A DNA stretch of 64,000 nt from Pontibacter pamirensis (GTDB taxonomy: Bacteria > Bacteroidota > Bacteroidia > Cytophagales > Hymenobacteraceae). The position numbers were made by a program, and so were the translations under genes. The stretch covers positions 62,001 through 126,000 of the forward strand of contig NZ_SSNI01000007.1 of the NCBI RefSeq assembly GCF_010015475.1. The letters are read 5' to 3'. How positions within the stretch are numbered: the first letter of the stretch is position 1; each line of letters starts with the position of its first letter. This document shows, in pieces, positions 34,680-43,093 of this stretch. The notes beneath the pieces are model-generated. The model saw nothing but the letters and a program-made list of their open reading frames with translations. It was not told the DNA's origin and ran no database searches.

Positions 34680-36554
34680 ATGTACCTGAAGTGTATCCTA
34701 TACCTGTTGCTGCTTGCCCTGCCGTTATCCGGATATGCTACAAATTACTACATCAGCAGTAGCGGCAGCGATGCAAACAATGGCCTTAGCCTGCTAACCC
34801 CCTGGCAAAGCATCAGCAGGCTGAACAGCATCCGTTTCAGTGCCGGCGACTCCATTCTTTTCAAAGGTGGTGCTACTTTTACCGGTAACTTATACTTCCA
34901 CCAGGGGAACATAGATACATCCGGCACATCCAGCACTCCTATCATCATCACCTCCTGGGGCACAGGGAAAGCCGTGATAGCTGCAGACACCAGCTACGGC
35001 CTTTATGCGCACAACATAGGCGGCATTGAGGTGCGCAGCCTTGCCTTCACAGGCAGCGGCTATGCCCAGAACAAGGATCATGGCATTCTCTTCTACAACG
35101 ACCTCCCCGGTGACGTTAAGCTACAGCATGTTTATATTGATGATGTGGAAGTGCAGGGCTTCATGAAAGCGGGCATATCTATCGGAAGCAACAACGGCAA
35201 CAGCGGCTTCAGCGATGTAAGGATTACGCGTGCCATTGTACATGATATTGGCTCTGAAGGCATCAACAGCTGGGGCCAATTCAATCAGCAAAAACAGGGC
35301 TATTCTCATCAGAACATTTATGTGGGTAATTGCCACGTATACCGGGTGTTTGGCTTGCCCCTTCCGGATAACCACAGCGGCAGCGGCATCGTGATCTCTG
35401 ATGTTGACACCGCCACCATAGAGCACTGTGTGGTGCACACCAGCGGCATGAACAATCTGCATTGCGGCGGGCCTGTCGGCATTTGGGCCTGGGATGCAAA
35501 CAAGGTGACTATCCAGTTTAACGAAGTCTATAACATGAGCGCAGGCCGCGGCTGCGACGGCGGCGGCTTCGACCTGGATGGCGGTATTACTAACTCTGTG
35601 ATGCAGTACAATTACTCCCACGACAATGACGGGCCCGGTTACCTGGTGGCGCAGTTTGAGTGGGCACGCCCTATGGTTAACAATGTAGTGCGCTACAACA
35701 TATCTGAGAACGACGGCAGAAAAAACAACTATAAAGGAATTACCCTATGGGTTGCAGACAAAAACAACAATGGGGGAAATCAGGACTTACTTGTATATAA
35801 CAACACCATCTATGCCGACAGGCGATTTGCACCTACCGGCGGTGGCCTCCGTATTATGAGTGCCAACCACCGCAACATCTCATTTCACAACAATATCTTT
35901 TACACTGTTAACGGAGCCGCCCTCATAGAAGCCACTGACACCACCAACCAATTGGCGTTTAGCAACAACTTCTTTTACAGCCATAACAGTGAACCTTTGA
36001 TTCAATGGGGCGATACTGTCTTCACGAGTCTGGTGGCATTTAAAGAAAACTACAAGCTAATGCCTAACGAGGAGGAGATGGTCGTGTTAACAGCAGATCC
36101 GGGCCTGAAGGAACCGGGCAACGGTAAAACACTCGGCTACCCACTTGACCTGGCAAAGCTGACAGCTTACCGGCTGGAGCCGCACTCTCCCCTTATAGAC
36201 AAAGGTGTAAACCTGCAGGATACCTTGCCGGTATCACCTGCAACACATGATTTCTTCAAGAACCCTTTAGCACAGGGAGAGCAGCCGGACATAGGCGCTG
36301 CAGAATACACTGAACCTATTATTTACCAATCATTGCTATACTATACCTTAAAAATGGACGGAACAAAACGCTCAAACATTAAACCTGGCCTGCGTGTCAA
36401 CATCGTCCTGAAGGAGGACCAGCGCTCCGGAGAACTAACAGAAGGCTACGTAGACAAAATTCTCACTAATTCTCCCGCGCATCCGCATGGCATTAAAGTA
36501 AGGTTGGAAACCGGCGAAGTAGGAAGAGTGAAGGAGATATTGGAGGAAGAGTGA
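34680..36554 (+). CDS. Exported right-handed beta-helix protein with a C-terminal YwbE domain
   Basis: 624 residues with a signal peptide (MYLKCILYLLLLALPLSGYA). The mature part begins TNYYISSSGSDANNGLSLLT, typical of right-handed parallel beta-helix enzymes such as polysaccharide lyases and epimerases. Repeated turns such as VYRVFGLPLPDNHSGSGIVI and VMQYNYSHDNDGPGYLVAQF follow. It ends near QPDIGAAEYTEP. Residues 559-624 (from the ATG at 36354) are a complete YwbE-family (DUF2196) domain: GTKRSNIKPGLRVNIVLKED and LTNSPAHPHGIKVRLETGE. YwbE is normally a separate cytosolic protein of about this length, so the in-frame join is either a genuine fusion or two genes read as one. Confidence 0.82.
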   Translation: MYLKCILYLLLLALPLSGYATNYYISSSGSDANNGLSLLTPWQSISRLNSIRFSAGDSILFKGGATFTGNLYFHQGNIDTSGTSSTPIIITSWGTGKAVIAADTSYGLYAHNIGGIEVRSLAFTGSGYAQNKDHGILFYNDLPGDVKLQHVYIDDVEVQGFMKAGISIGSNNGNSGFSDVRITRAIVHDIGSEGINSWGQFNQQKQGYSHQNIYVGNCHVYRVFGLPLPDNHSGSGIVISDVDTATIEHCVVHTSGMNNLHCGGPVGIWAWDANKVTIQFNEVYNMSAGRGCDGGGFDLDGGITNSVMQYNYSHDNDGPGYLVAQFEWARPMVNNVVRYNISENDGRKNNYKGITLWVADKNNNGGNQDLLVYNNTIYADRRFAPTGGGLRIMSANHRNISFHNNIFYTVNGAALIEATDTTNQLAFSNNFFYSHNSEPLIQWGDTVFTSLVAFKENYKLMPNEEEMVVLTADPGLKEPGNGKTLGYPLDLAKLTAYRLEPHSPLIDKGVNLQDTLPVSPATHDFFKNPLAQGEQPDIGAAEYTEPIIYQSLLYYTLKMDGTKRSNIKPGLRVNIVLKEDQRSGELTEGYVDKILTNSPAHPHGIKVRLETGEVGRVKEILEEE

Positions 36555-36560
36555 TATTAA

Positions 36561-36595
36561 GTTAGAGAGTTTAGGAGTTAGAGGGTTTGGGAGTT
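36561..36595 (-). repeat. TTAGAG-rich repeat at the 3' side of the four-helix-bundle gene
   Basis: Reads GTTAGAGAGTTTAGGAGTTA and on to GGGAGTT. It is in inverted orientation to the repeat at 36990-37059. Part of it encodes the last eight residues and stop codon of the four-helix-bundle protein (TPKPSNS*), so the repeat has become its tail. Confidence 0.6.
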
Positions 36596-36975
36596 GTTTT
36601 TTTTATTTGCGATGACTTTCTGGTTTTGGTAAGAATAGCCGTTATTTCATCGGCTTCTTGCTTCAAACTTACCAGTAGGTCCGCTTTTACAATCTGAGAT
36701 TCTTCCAGCATCTCAAGCCAAAAGAGGGACTCATCCGCTTCTTCTACCGCGATACCGATTTTAGCAGTAAACTCCGCCGCAGACCTTGCGCGGCAAGCTG
36801 CGCGGTAATTTGCCGCAACGGAAGTTGATGCGCGAAGCAACTGCTTTCCTAGGATTTGCGCATCTGCCTTGTTTGGCAGCGTCTTAAATAGTTTAATCAC
36901 ACGTAGTGCAAACATTTTCGTCCTTTTCTTAAACACCTCTCCAAAAGCGAAATTACTCACTCTCACTTCACTCAT
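36571..36975 (-). CDS. Four-helix-bundle protein (S23 / 23S rRNA intervening-sequence type)
   Basis: 134 residues of the TIGR02436 family: KMFALRVIKLFKTLPNKADA, ILGKQLLRASTSVAANYRAA, RSAAEFTAKIGIAVEEADES, LFWLEMLEESQIVKADLL and a last helix. The family is named for proteins encoded within 23S rRNA intervening sequences, and is also found as stand-alone chromosomal genes of unknown role, as here. The gene is bracketed by inverted TTAGAG-rich repeats, and its last residues are encoded by one of them. radC lies 82 bases upstream on the same strand. Confidence 0.9.
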   Translation of the reverse strand: MSEVRVSNFAFGEVFKKRTKMFALRVIKLFKTLPNKADAQILGKQLLRASTSVAANYRAACRARSAAEFTAKIGIAVEEADESLFWLEMLEESQIVKADLLVSLKQEADEITAILTKTRKSSQIKKTTPKPSNS

Positions 36976-36989
36976 AAACTTATATTTTC

Positions 36990-37059
36990 AACTCTCTAAC
37001 CCTCTAACTTTTTAACTTCAGAGACTCTCTAACTCCTATATTCTCTAACTCCCAAACTC
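36990..37059 (-). repeat. TTAGAG-rich repeat at the 5' side of the four-helix-bundle gene
   Basis: A 70-base tract with six CTCTAAC/TCTAACTC words on the plus strand. Read leftward it starts immediately after the radC stop codon as GTTTGGGAGTTAGAGAATAT. It is the inverted counterpart of 36561-36595 and resembles 10203-10259. Confidence 0.6.
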
Positions 37060-37780
37060 ACAAAATTCCCTCATCTGCGAAGCTGTAGTAGTCGTTGTCG
37101 GTGAAAATGATGTGGTCGAGCACGGGGAGGTCGAGGAACTGGCCGGCTTCTTTCATTTTTTTGGTCAGAGAGATATCGGCTGTGCTGGGCTTGATGTTGC
37201 CGCTGGGGTGGTTGTGCACTAGGATAATAGAACTAGCCAGCTGTTCTATTGCTTTCTTGAAAATCATTTTCGGGTCTGCCACCGTACCAGCCACACCGCC
37301 GGAACTGATGCTTTCCTTCTTCATGACCACATTAGCTCTGTTAAGCAGTATAATCCAAAACTCCTCGTGGGGCAGGTCCAGCAGTTGCGGCTTCATATAG
37401 TTGTAGATATCCGTGGAACAGGTGATGCGGGTTTTCGCAGCGGCGGCGGTTTCTTTGCGGCGACGGCCCAGCTCCAATGCGCTGACAATAGCAATGGCCT
37501 TGGCTTCTCCTATTCCCTTATGCTTTGTCAGGTCCTTCACTGTCAGCTTGGCCAGTTCGTTCAGGTCGTTGCCTATAGCTGATAGTATGAGCTTTGCCAC
37601 ATCTACCGCCGTCAGCTTCGGCGTGCCGGAGCCTATGAGGATGGCAATAAGCTCCGCATCGCTTAGCGCAGCCTTGCCTTTCATTAAAAGTTTCTCGCGG
37701 GGGCGGTCTTCCTCCGCCCATGTTTTGATGTTGAGCGGCTGCTGGTAAGGTGCTATAAAAATGCTTTCGGTTTCTTCCAC
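37058..37780 (-). CDS. radC: RadC family protein (JAB/MPN domain)
   Basis: 240 residues, normal length. N-terminal UPF0758/helix-hairpin-helix region (AVDVAKLILSAIGNDLNEL, LTKHKGIGEAKAIAIVSALE) followed by the JAB metalloprotease-like domain with the JAMM ligands in ILVHNHPSGNIKPSTADISL and the earlier EEFWIILLNR. Despite the name, a DNA-repair role is not established. The stop codon abuts the repeat tract 36990-37059. It is divergent from the metallophosphoesterase gene. Confidence 0.93.
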   Translation of the reverse strand: MEETESIFIAPYQQPLNIKTWAEEDRPREKLLMKGKAALSDAELIAILIGSGTPKLTAVDVAKLILSAIGNDLNELAKLTVKDLTKHKGIGEAKAIAIVSALELGRRRKETAAAAKTRITCSTDIYNYMKPQLLDLPHEEFWIILLNRANVVMKKESISSGGVAGTVADPKMIFKKAIEQLASSIILVHNHPSGNIKPSTADISLTKKMKEAGQFLDLPVLDHIIFTDNDYYSFADEGIL

Positions 37781-37933
37781 TTGCGGTATAGATTTTGATA
37801 GTCAGGAGATGTCAGTGAAAGAACTTTCTACTAAAATAAGTTCAGCACAGATAGATGTAATTTTAATCCTAATTTGTTTTGATATAAAACCGCAGCGGGT
37901 TTCAGCCTGCTAATATGCAGTTTTGCTTTCTAT

Positions 37934-39169
37934 ATGAGACGTAGTATGCTTTCAATCGGAATAATAGTATTCCTCCTTTTCGTGATAGACCTTTATGTGT
38001 TTCAGGCTATAAAGACTGTGACACAGAACCTGGCTCCCACAACACAGAAGATAATATACTTTTTGCATTGGGCTGTATTTGCTATAACGGCAGGCACTTT
38101 CGCCCTTGCCTCTGCCACACGTGGAACACCGCCCGATGCTTTTAAAACATACCTGGCGAGCACACTCTTCATCATTTTTGCCTCTAAGCTGGTGGTGGTG
38201 CTGTTCCTGTTTGTAGACGATACTGTGCGCATGGGCAAAATTGCGCTCAACAATGCCAACGGCACAACGGAATTTGACCCTTCGCGCAGCAAGTTCCTGA
38301 ACCAGATGGGACTTCTGGTGGCAGCCGTTCCTTTCTCAGCCTTCATTTATGGCATGGTGAAAGGGGCTTACGATTACCAGGTGAAGCGTGTGACACTTCG
38401 TTTACCAAACCTGCCACAGGCTTTTGATGGCTATATAATGTTGCAGATTTCTGATTTGCACACAGGTAGCTTTAACTCTACGGAACCTTTGAAAGAAGCT
38501 GTGAAGCTGATTAACCAGCAGGAGGCCGACCTGGTGTTCTTTACCGGGGACCTCGTAAATAACATGGCGGTGGAGGTGCAGCAACACATAGACACTCTAA
38601 AAGAGATAAAGGCAAAGACAGGCGTTTTCTCCGTACTGGGCAACCACGACTACGGCGACTATGTAGCCTGGCCAAGCGCAGAAGCCAAGCGGGAGAACCT
38701 GCAGAACCTGATTGACAGCCACGGTAAGATGGGTTGGCAGATTCTCATGAACGAGAACCGCATCATAGAGAAAGACGGGGAAAAGATAGCCGTGTTAGGT
38801 GTGGAAAACTGGGGTAACCGCGCAGGCTTCCCGAAATACGGCCGCCTGGAGCAGGCATACAAGGGCACTGAGGATTCTCCGTTCAAAGTGCTTCTTTCGC
38901 ATGACCCTTCGCATTGGGACGGTGAAATCAACAAAAAGTATGACGACATCGACCTGACACTTGCCGGGCACACGCACGGTATGCAGTTTGGCGTAAACAT
39001 TCCGGGCTGGAAGTGGAGCCCGGTACAGTATGTGTATGAGCAATGGTCTGGCCTCTACAAAAAAGGCCGACAGCACCTGTACGTCAATACAGGCCTTGGC
39101 TTCCTTGGCTATCCGGGTCGTGTCGGCTTTTTACCAGAGATAACCGTTTTTGAGCTGAAGAAAGCTTAA
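37934..39169 (+). CDS. Membrane metallophosphoesterase
   Basis: 411 residues. Four hydrophobic helices in the first ~150 residues (SIGIIVFLLFVIDLYVF, IIYFLHWAVFAITAGTF, LASTLFIIFASKLVVVLF, MGLLVAAVPFSAFIYGM) anchor a cytosolic or periplasmic calcineurin-like domain. Metal motifs are in order: LQISDLHTGS, FFTGDLVNN, VLGNHDYGD, LLSHDPSHW and LAGHTHGMQFG. The family includes YkuE-like enzymes that cleave phosphodiesters in lipids or nucleotides; substrate unknown. A strong terminator follows. Confidence 0.92.
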   Translation: MRRSMLSIGIIVFLLFVIDLYVFQAIKTVTQNLAPTTQKIIYFLHWAVFAITAGTFALASATRGTPPDAFKTYLASTLFIIFASKLVVVLFLFVDDTVRMGKIALNNANGTTEFDPSRSKFLNQMGLLVAAVPFSAFIYGMVKGAYDYQVKRVTLRLPNLPQAFDGYIMLQISDLHTGSFNSTEPLKEAVKLINQQEADLVFFTGDLVNNMAVEVQQHIDTLKEIKAKTGVFSVLGNHDYGDYVAWPSAEAKRENLQNLIDSHGKMGWQILMNENRIIEKDGEKIAVLGVENWGNRAGFPKYGRLEQAYKGTEDSPFKVLLSHDPSHWDGEINKKYDDIDLTLAGHTHGMQFGVNIPGWKWSPVQYVYEQWSGLYKKGRQHLYVNTGLGFLGYPGRVGFLPEITVFELKKA

Positions 39170-39175
39170 CCGGAT

Positions 39176-39236
39176 ATTACGCTATAAAACAGCAGCGCCA
39201 GCCTTGTAAGCTGGCGCTGCTGTTTTATAGCGTAAT
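39176..39236 (+). terminator. Perfect 27-bp hairpin after the metallophosphoesterase
   Basis: ATTACGCTATAAAACAGCAG and on through 39202 pairs perfectly with 39210-39236, with a 7-base loop. The terminator function is likely, but the length and perfect pairing are unusual. Confidence 0.88.
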
Positions 39237-39426
39237 GGACTTTCTTATCCACTCACAACAGTCCTGTATACTTTGCCTGCTTTGCTGCACCAGTAACTAT
39301 TTTCTGCATCATCTAACACGATACCAGCTTCGTCTAAGCAAAGTCCTTAACCAGTTTAGGCCCGGTTCGTAAAACCTAGGGTACCCTGACAGGGTGCGAC
39401 GTTAATTTAACTGACAAAATGAAACC

Positions 39427-39930
39427 ATGAAAAAGATACTTTATTCCATATTCGCTTTAAGTACCATCATGTTCACTGCTACCTCCTGCACCGAAGACAG
39501 AGGCACCACGACGGAAGTGGAAGATTCAAACGAAGACGAAAACGTAGACCCAAGCCACATCAGAGGATACGGTGACAGAGAACCAGGCGGGTTACCACCA
39601 TCAAGTCCTGAAGCCGACCAGATGTATGGCTTTAGCACGGAAGAACTCTCCAACCGGCTAACGGCAGATTTAGGTGTAGACACCGTGATAGCCGCGCAGA
39701 TGGTGCGAGTTTACTACGACCGTAGCAGACAGTTAAGTGAAATGCAGCGCTCAATGCAAGCAGAAGGACCAATAGAGAATACGGATGCAGAACTACAACG
39801 TATAGACACTGAAACAGACCAGCGGATAAGAGAAATACTGAGTCCGGAACAGTATAGAACATATGAGCAAAACCGAGCAAATTATAATGAGATGACACAG
39901 AACAACAACGCTGCCGGCTCCGGAATGTAA
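39427..39930 (+). CDS. Acidic lipoprotein of unknown function
   Basis: 167 residues. The signal ends ATSCTED, a lipobox, so the mature protein is lipid-anchored. The rest is acidic and helix-rich: SPEADQMYGFSTEELSNRLT, TVIAAQMVRVYYDRSRQLSE and QRIREILSPEQYRTYEQNRA, the last resembling the LTPEQ-type repeats of Spy/CpxP-like periplasmic proteins. Family not confirmed. It ends before a 31-bp perfect hairpin. Confidence 0.75.
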   Translation: MKKILYSIFALSTIMFTATSCTEDRGTTTEVEDSNEDENVDPSHIRGYGDREPGGLPPSSPEADQMYGFSTEELSNRLTADLGVDTVIAAQMVRVYYDRSRQLSEMQRSMQAEGPIENTDAELQRIDTETDQRIREILSPEQYRTYEQNRANYNEMTQNNNAAGSGM

Positions 39931-39945
39931 GGACTTTACCTTATT

Positions 39946-40014
39946 GAAAATAGCTAAATCAACAAAAGCCTGTAGCGCGCGCGGCTACAGGCTTTTGTTG
40001 ATTTAGCTATTTTC
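39946..40014. terminator. Perfect 31-bp hairpin after the acidic lipoprotein gene
   Basis: Bases 39946-39976 (starting GAAAATAGCTAAATCAACAA) pair perfectly with 39984-40014 around a 7-base GCGCGCG loop. Flanking T's (TTTC TTTACTTTT) fit a terminator. The stem is far longer than needed for termination, which is unusual. Confidence 0.88.
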
Positions 40015-40135
40015 TTTACTTTTATGTGGTTGCCGGTCTGCCATATTTTTGATTACCATAGGCTGGCATACTATTTGGGCTGCTCATTCGTATTAATCCA
40101 TATATCCAACCGCTGCTACGGCTTCAAATTATTAC

Positions 40136-40768
40136 ATGCTCCGATACTTATTCGTTTCTATTTGTGCTTTTCTGCTCCTGTGCTGCATACCTGCGCACGC
40201 TCAAAAGAGCATCAGACTGAGCGGCACAGTGGTGGAGCCAGATCGTACAACCCCTGTACCAGGGGCAACTATTGTAAAGGTGAGCACGAGTCTCGGTGTA
40301 CTGTCAGATGAGCAGGGGCAGTTTAAAATAGATGTGTCACAGAGTGACACTTTACTTATACGCGCTGTCGGATTTAAGCCGCTTTTATACTTGCCTAGCA
40401 AACTACCCGTTTCTGAGCTGCGCGTGAACATTGTGCTGCAGGAAGACAGTATCATGTTAGGCGAGGTAGAGGTTACCAGCCGCCCTTCGCAGGAAATGAT
40501 TGACCGGGCACTGCGCAACATGAAGCGGGGGCAGGCAAGCCAGACGAAGAAGCCAGGCTACATACCCGGTTTAGAGCCGCCTCCCCCACCGCCAGCGCCA
40601 GCGCCCACTATCGCCAGCCCCATCGGCCTGATGTATGACATGTTCTCCAAAGAAGGCAAAGAGCGCCGCAAACTGGAAGAACTGAAACAACTAGAGGAGT
40701 TGGAGCGCAGGCGAAAGGAAGAAGAAGACTACAATCGCTTTTTTAAAGACAACAGAGGATACGAATAA
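40136..40768 (+). CDS. Secreted CarboxypepD_reg-like domain protein
   Basis: 210 residues with a signal peptide ending IPAHAQ. The first ~90 mature residues form a carboxypeptidase-D regulatory-like beta-sandwich (IRLSGTVVEPDRTTPVPGAT, GVLSDEQGQFKIDVSQSD, LLIRAVGFKPLLYLPS), as found at the N-terminus of SusC/TonB receptors. It then has a proline-rich linker (EPPPPPPAPAPTIA) and a charged coiled-coil tail (ERRKLEELKQLEELERRRKE). It has no plug or barrel, so it is not a transporter. Envelope role likely; function unknown. Confidence 0.8.
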   Translation: MLRYLFVSICAFLLLCCIPAHAQKSIRLSGTVVEPDRTTPVPGATIVKVSTSLGVLSDEQGQFKIDVSQSDTLLIRAVGFKPLLYLPSKLPVSELRVNIVLQEDSIMLGEVEVTSRPSQEMIDRALRNMKRGQASQTKKPGYIPGLEPPPPPPAPAPTIASPIGLMYDMFSKEGKERRKLEELKQLEELERRRKEEEDYNRFFKDNRGYE

Positions 40769-40771
40769 AAG

Positions 40772-40796
40772 AAAGCCTGCAGCTAATGCAGGCTTT
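40772..40796 (+). terminator. Terminator after the CarboxypepD_reg-like gene
   Basis: AAAGCCTGCA (40772-40781) pairs with TGCAGGCTTT (40787-40796), followed by GCTGTTTTC. Confidence 0.82.
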
Positions 40797-40944
40797 GCTG
40801 TTTTCAGAAGCGTGTGATAGTCCTGCAGAAGACTTCAGTCTGGCCTTGTCTGCTTCTTTAAAGAAGACACCGGTTACCGCGAAAAGCAGCTAAACAAGGG
40901 CGTGCTCCGTAGGTTAGTGTATATGTATAGCTAAAACTACCTGC

Positions 40945-41844
40945 ATGAAGATCGGATACCCTTGTATGAACAACACCCTCGACTGTAGCTCCTCCCGCAC
41001 TTTTCGGCTCGCCTCCTACTCCGAAGAGCGCCTGATAGAGACGGTGGAGCAAAACCTGGCCTGTCTGCACCGCATCCTGGAGTATAACGTGCAGCACGGC
41101 CTCTTCTTTTTCCGGCTTTCGTCTGACCTAGTACCCTTCGCCTCGCATGAGGTGAACAAGTATAACTGGCAGGAGCATTTCAAGATGACCTTCCGGAAGC
41201 TGGGCAGTTATATAAAGAACAACAACATGCGCATCTCCATGCACCCTGATCAGTTTGTGGTGCTCAACTCGCCTAACGAGCAGACGGTGAAGAACAGCGT
41301 GGCAGAACTGCTGTACCAGGCAACCATACTGGACTTAATGGGGCTCGACTCCACGGCGAAGCTCCAGATACACGGCGGCGGCGCCTATGGCGACAAGCCT
41401 TCCGCTATACAGCGTTTTGCAGAAGTGTATCACTCCCTGCTGCCTGAAGCTGTAAAGTCCCGTCTCTGCGTGGAGAATGATGACCGCACCTATTCGCTAC
41501 AGGACTGCCTGCAACTGCATGAAGAAACAGGTATGCCCATTATTTTCGATAATTTCCACCACGAATGCGTGAACAACGGAGAGCCTATGCGTGAGGCGGT
41601 GCAAATGGCCGCCAGCACCTGGCAGCCGGAACGTGACGGCATTCTGATGATGGATTACTCCTCACAGGCACCGAACGAGCGCAAAGGCAAACACGTGCAA
41701 AGCATACAGGAGCAGCTTTTCCACGACTTCCTGGCTGAAACCGAAGGTCTGGACATGGACATTATGCTGGAAATAAAAGATAAGGAGGAAAGTGCTCTGA
41801 GAGCAATTGCCTTAGCCAGAACATTGGGGCGTGTGCACGCTTAA
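40945..41844 (+). CDS. uvsE: UV DNA damage endonuclease UvsE
   Basis: 299 residues. UvsE/UVDE makes a 5' incision at UV photoproducts, starting an alternative excision-repair pathway. The TIM-barrel motifs and metal ligands are recognisable: MKIGYPCMNNTLDCSSSRTF at the start, HPDQFVVLNSPNEQTVKNSV, LQIHGGGAYGDKPSAIQRFA, RLCVENDDRTYSLQDCL and IIFDNFHHECVN. It is cytosolic and monocistronic, convergent with the DUF4112 gene; the end is 10 bases from that gene's stop. Confidence 0.92.
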   Translation: MKIGYPCMNNTLDCSSSRTFRLASYSEERLIETVEQNLACLHRILEYNVQHGLFFFRLSSDLVPFASHEVNKYNWQEHFKMTFRKLGSYIKNNNMRISMHPDQFVVLNSPNEQTVKNSVAELLYQATILDLMGLDSTAKLQIHGGGAYGDKPSAIQRFAEVYHSLLPEAVKSRLCVENDDRTYSLQDCLQLHEETGMPIIFDNFHHECVNNGEPMREAVQMAASTWQPERDGILMMDYSSQAPNERKGKHVQSIQEQLFHDFLAETEGLDMDIMLEIKDKEESALRAIALARTLGRVHA

Positions 41845-41854
41845 AGCGTATGTT

Positions 41855-42343
41855 TTAGAAAATAAGCTGGTACAGCCATTCTATCAGTTCCCACATCGCC
41901 CACAGCAGTAGCATCAGCACAACTAGTATACTAACAATAGCCATGATGAGAATACCTTTGCCGCTGCCCTGGTACTTCCCTTCTTCATAATGGCGATGCA
42001 GGAGCCGTACATTACGTTCGTTGGCTTTAAAGGCAAAGTCAAAGATATTACCCAGTATGGGCACACTACCGACAACGGTATCTATGGCCAGGTTAATGAG
42101 CATGAGCACGACTAACTTGCCGCTGGCTCCGTGGCGTGCTATCGTCAGTATGATCGTAGCAGACATAGCAAAAGAAGCCAGATCACCAGCTACGGGCAGC
42201 AAACCCAAAATTGGGTCTAAGCCAAAGCGGAACTTGGTGCCTGGAAACGTAAACTGGTTGTCCATCATACGCGCCATATAGTTCACCCATTTCAGTCGCT
42301 CTGTTTGCGGCGTGCGGGTGTAGCGCAGGTTTTCATGTGCCAT
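41855..42343 (-). CDS. DUF4112 family membrane protein
   Basis: 162 residues with the DUF4112 signature: RMMDNQFTFPGTKFRFGLDP, ILGLLPVAGDLASFAMSATI, MLINLAIDTVVGSVPILGNI and FDFAFKANERNVRLLHRHYE. There are three hydrophobic segments including the C-terminal ILIMAIVSILVVLMLLLWAM. Function unknown; inner membrane. Confidence 0.92.
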   Translation of the reverse strand: MAHENLRYTRTPQTERLKWVNYMARMMDNQFTFPGTKFRFGLDPILGLLPVAGDLASFAMSATIILTIARHGASGKLVVLMLINLAIDTVVGSVPILGNIFDFAFKANERNVRLLHRHYEEGKYQGSGKGILIMAIVSILVVLMLLLWAMWELIEWLYQLIF

Positions 42344-42418
42344 AAGCGCTTATACGGCAGCAGCAGTCGAAAGGTGCAATTTCAGGCATTCTATAAAAGC
42401 CTGCCAGTGCAGTCTGCC

Positions 42419-42646
42419 TTAGTTTCTTCTCCTCTTTCTAAAGGCTTTGTTTCTTTTCTTTTGTTGTTTGCCTAGGCTTCTGGTGCTATTCCACCTTTTG
42501 GTGTTGCCTTCTGCGCGGCCATTGTTATAGCGCATGCTTCGTCCGTCATCATTTACCACTATTGCTTTTTTTCCTCTGAGGGGTGAGCAGGAAAAGGTTA
42601 ACAACGCCACCACCAACACCATCAGGAACTGCTTAGAAATGTTCAT
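42419..42646 (-). CDS. Small basic lipoprotein 1
   Basis: 75 residues, lipobox LLTFSCSPLRG, then KKAIVVNDDGRSMRYNNGRA and a strongly basic tail (KQQKKRNKAFRKRRRN). Not recognised. Its layout, a lipobox followed by a short KVIIL-like strand and a basic tail, resembles the next gene upstream, 42815-43093, so the two are probably related small lipoproteins. Confidence 0.6.
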   Translation of the reverse strand: MNISKQFLMVLVVALLTFSCSPLRGKKAIVVNDDGRSMRYNNGRAEGNTKRWNSTRSLGKQQKKRNKAFRKRRRN

Positions 42647-42758
42647 ATATACTTTACTCTTTAATTGTTTTGATTCTCAGAAAAGCCTAACGCAAAACGA
42701 ACATAAAAGTATTAAATTTTACTGGAAAAAGCCAAATAGAGTCTATAAACAAACAAAA

Positions 42759-42796
42759 AGAGCCACAGAAGCTACGTTACAGCTTCTGTGGCTCTT
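42759..42796. terminator. Hairpin between the two small lipoprotein genes
   Basis: AAGAGCCACAGAAGCT (42759-42774) pairs perfectly with 42781-42796 around a 6-base loop. Read leftward it is followed by T-rich sequence (TTTTTGTTTG), so it terminates the upstream gene 42815-43093. Confidence 0.82.
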
Positions 42797-42814
42797 CGAG
42801 GATTTATAAGCGAC

Positions 42815-43093
42815 TCACTTTTTTTTGCCTTTGGCTGCCTTGCCACCCTTCACAGCTTTTCCTTTGCCAGGCTTTGACTTTGTATGCCCTGGGTTAGTGG
42901 TTCGCGGGTGATGCGGGTTATTCGTATTTTTGCTCCAGCCCTTGTGCAAGCCGTTGTCTTTTCCTGTTGCTTTACTCTCTTTCAGGATGATGACTTTCCC
43001 TGTTCGGGAGGGATATTTTTGGGAACTGGAGCAGGAAGCTATGAGCACAATGGCAGATAGCATAATGAATCCTTTCAATAAACTTAATTTCAT
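42815..43093 (-). CDS. Small basic lipoprotein 2
   Basis: 92 residues: MKLSLLKGFIMLSAIVLIAS with the lipobox IASCSSS, then YPSRTGKVIILKESKATGKD and a long lysine/glycine-rich tail (GKGKAVKGGKAAKGKKK). No family name is secure. The extreme basic tail could contact cell-wall polymer or nucleic acid outside the membrane; this is guesswork. Confidence 0.6.
   Translation of the reverse strand: MKLSLLKGFIMLSAIVLIASCSSSQKYPSRTGKVIILKESKATGKDNGLHKGWSKNTNNPHHPRTTNPGHTKSKPGKGKAVKGGKAAKGKKK

Noticed and set aside
39237..39426. Possible tRNA-like or riboswitch region (GGTTCG and CCCTGACAGGG words)
   Set aside because: No cloverleaf arms can be paired consistently; just a short hairpin before the lipoprotein gene.
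40024..40311. 95-codon open frame overlapping the start of the CarboxypepD_reg-like gene
   Set aside because: Overlaps the real gene's signal peptide in another frame and has no protein-like features.
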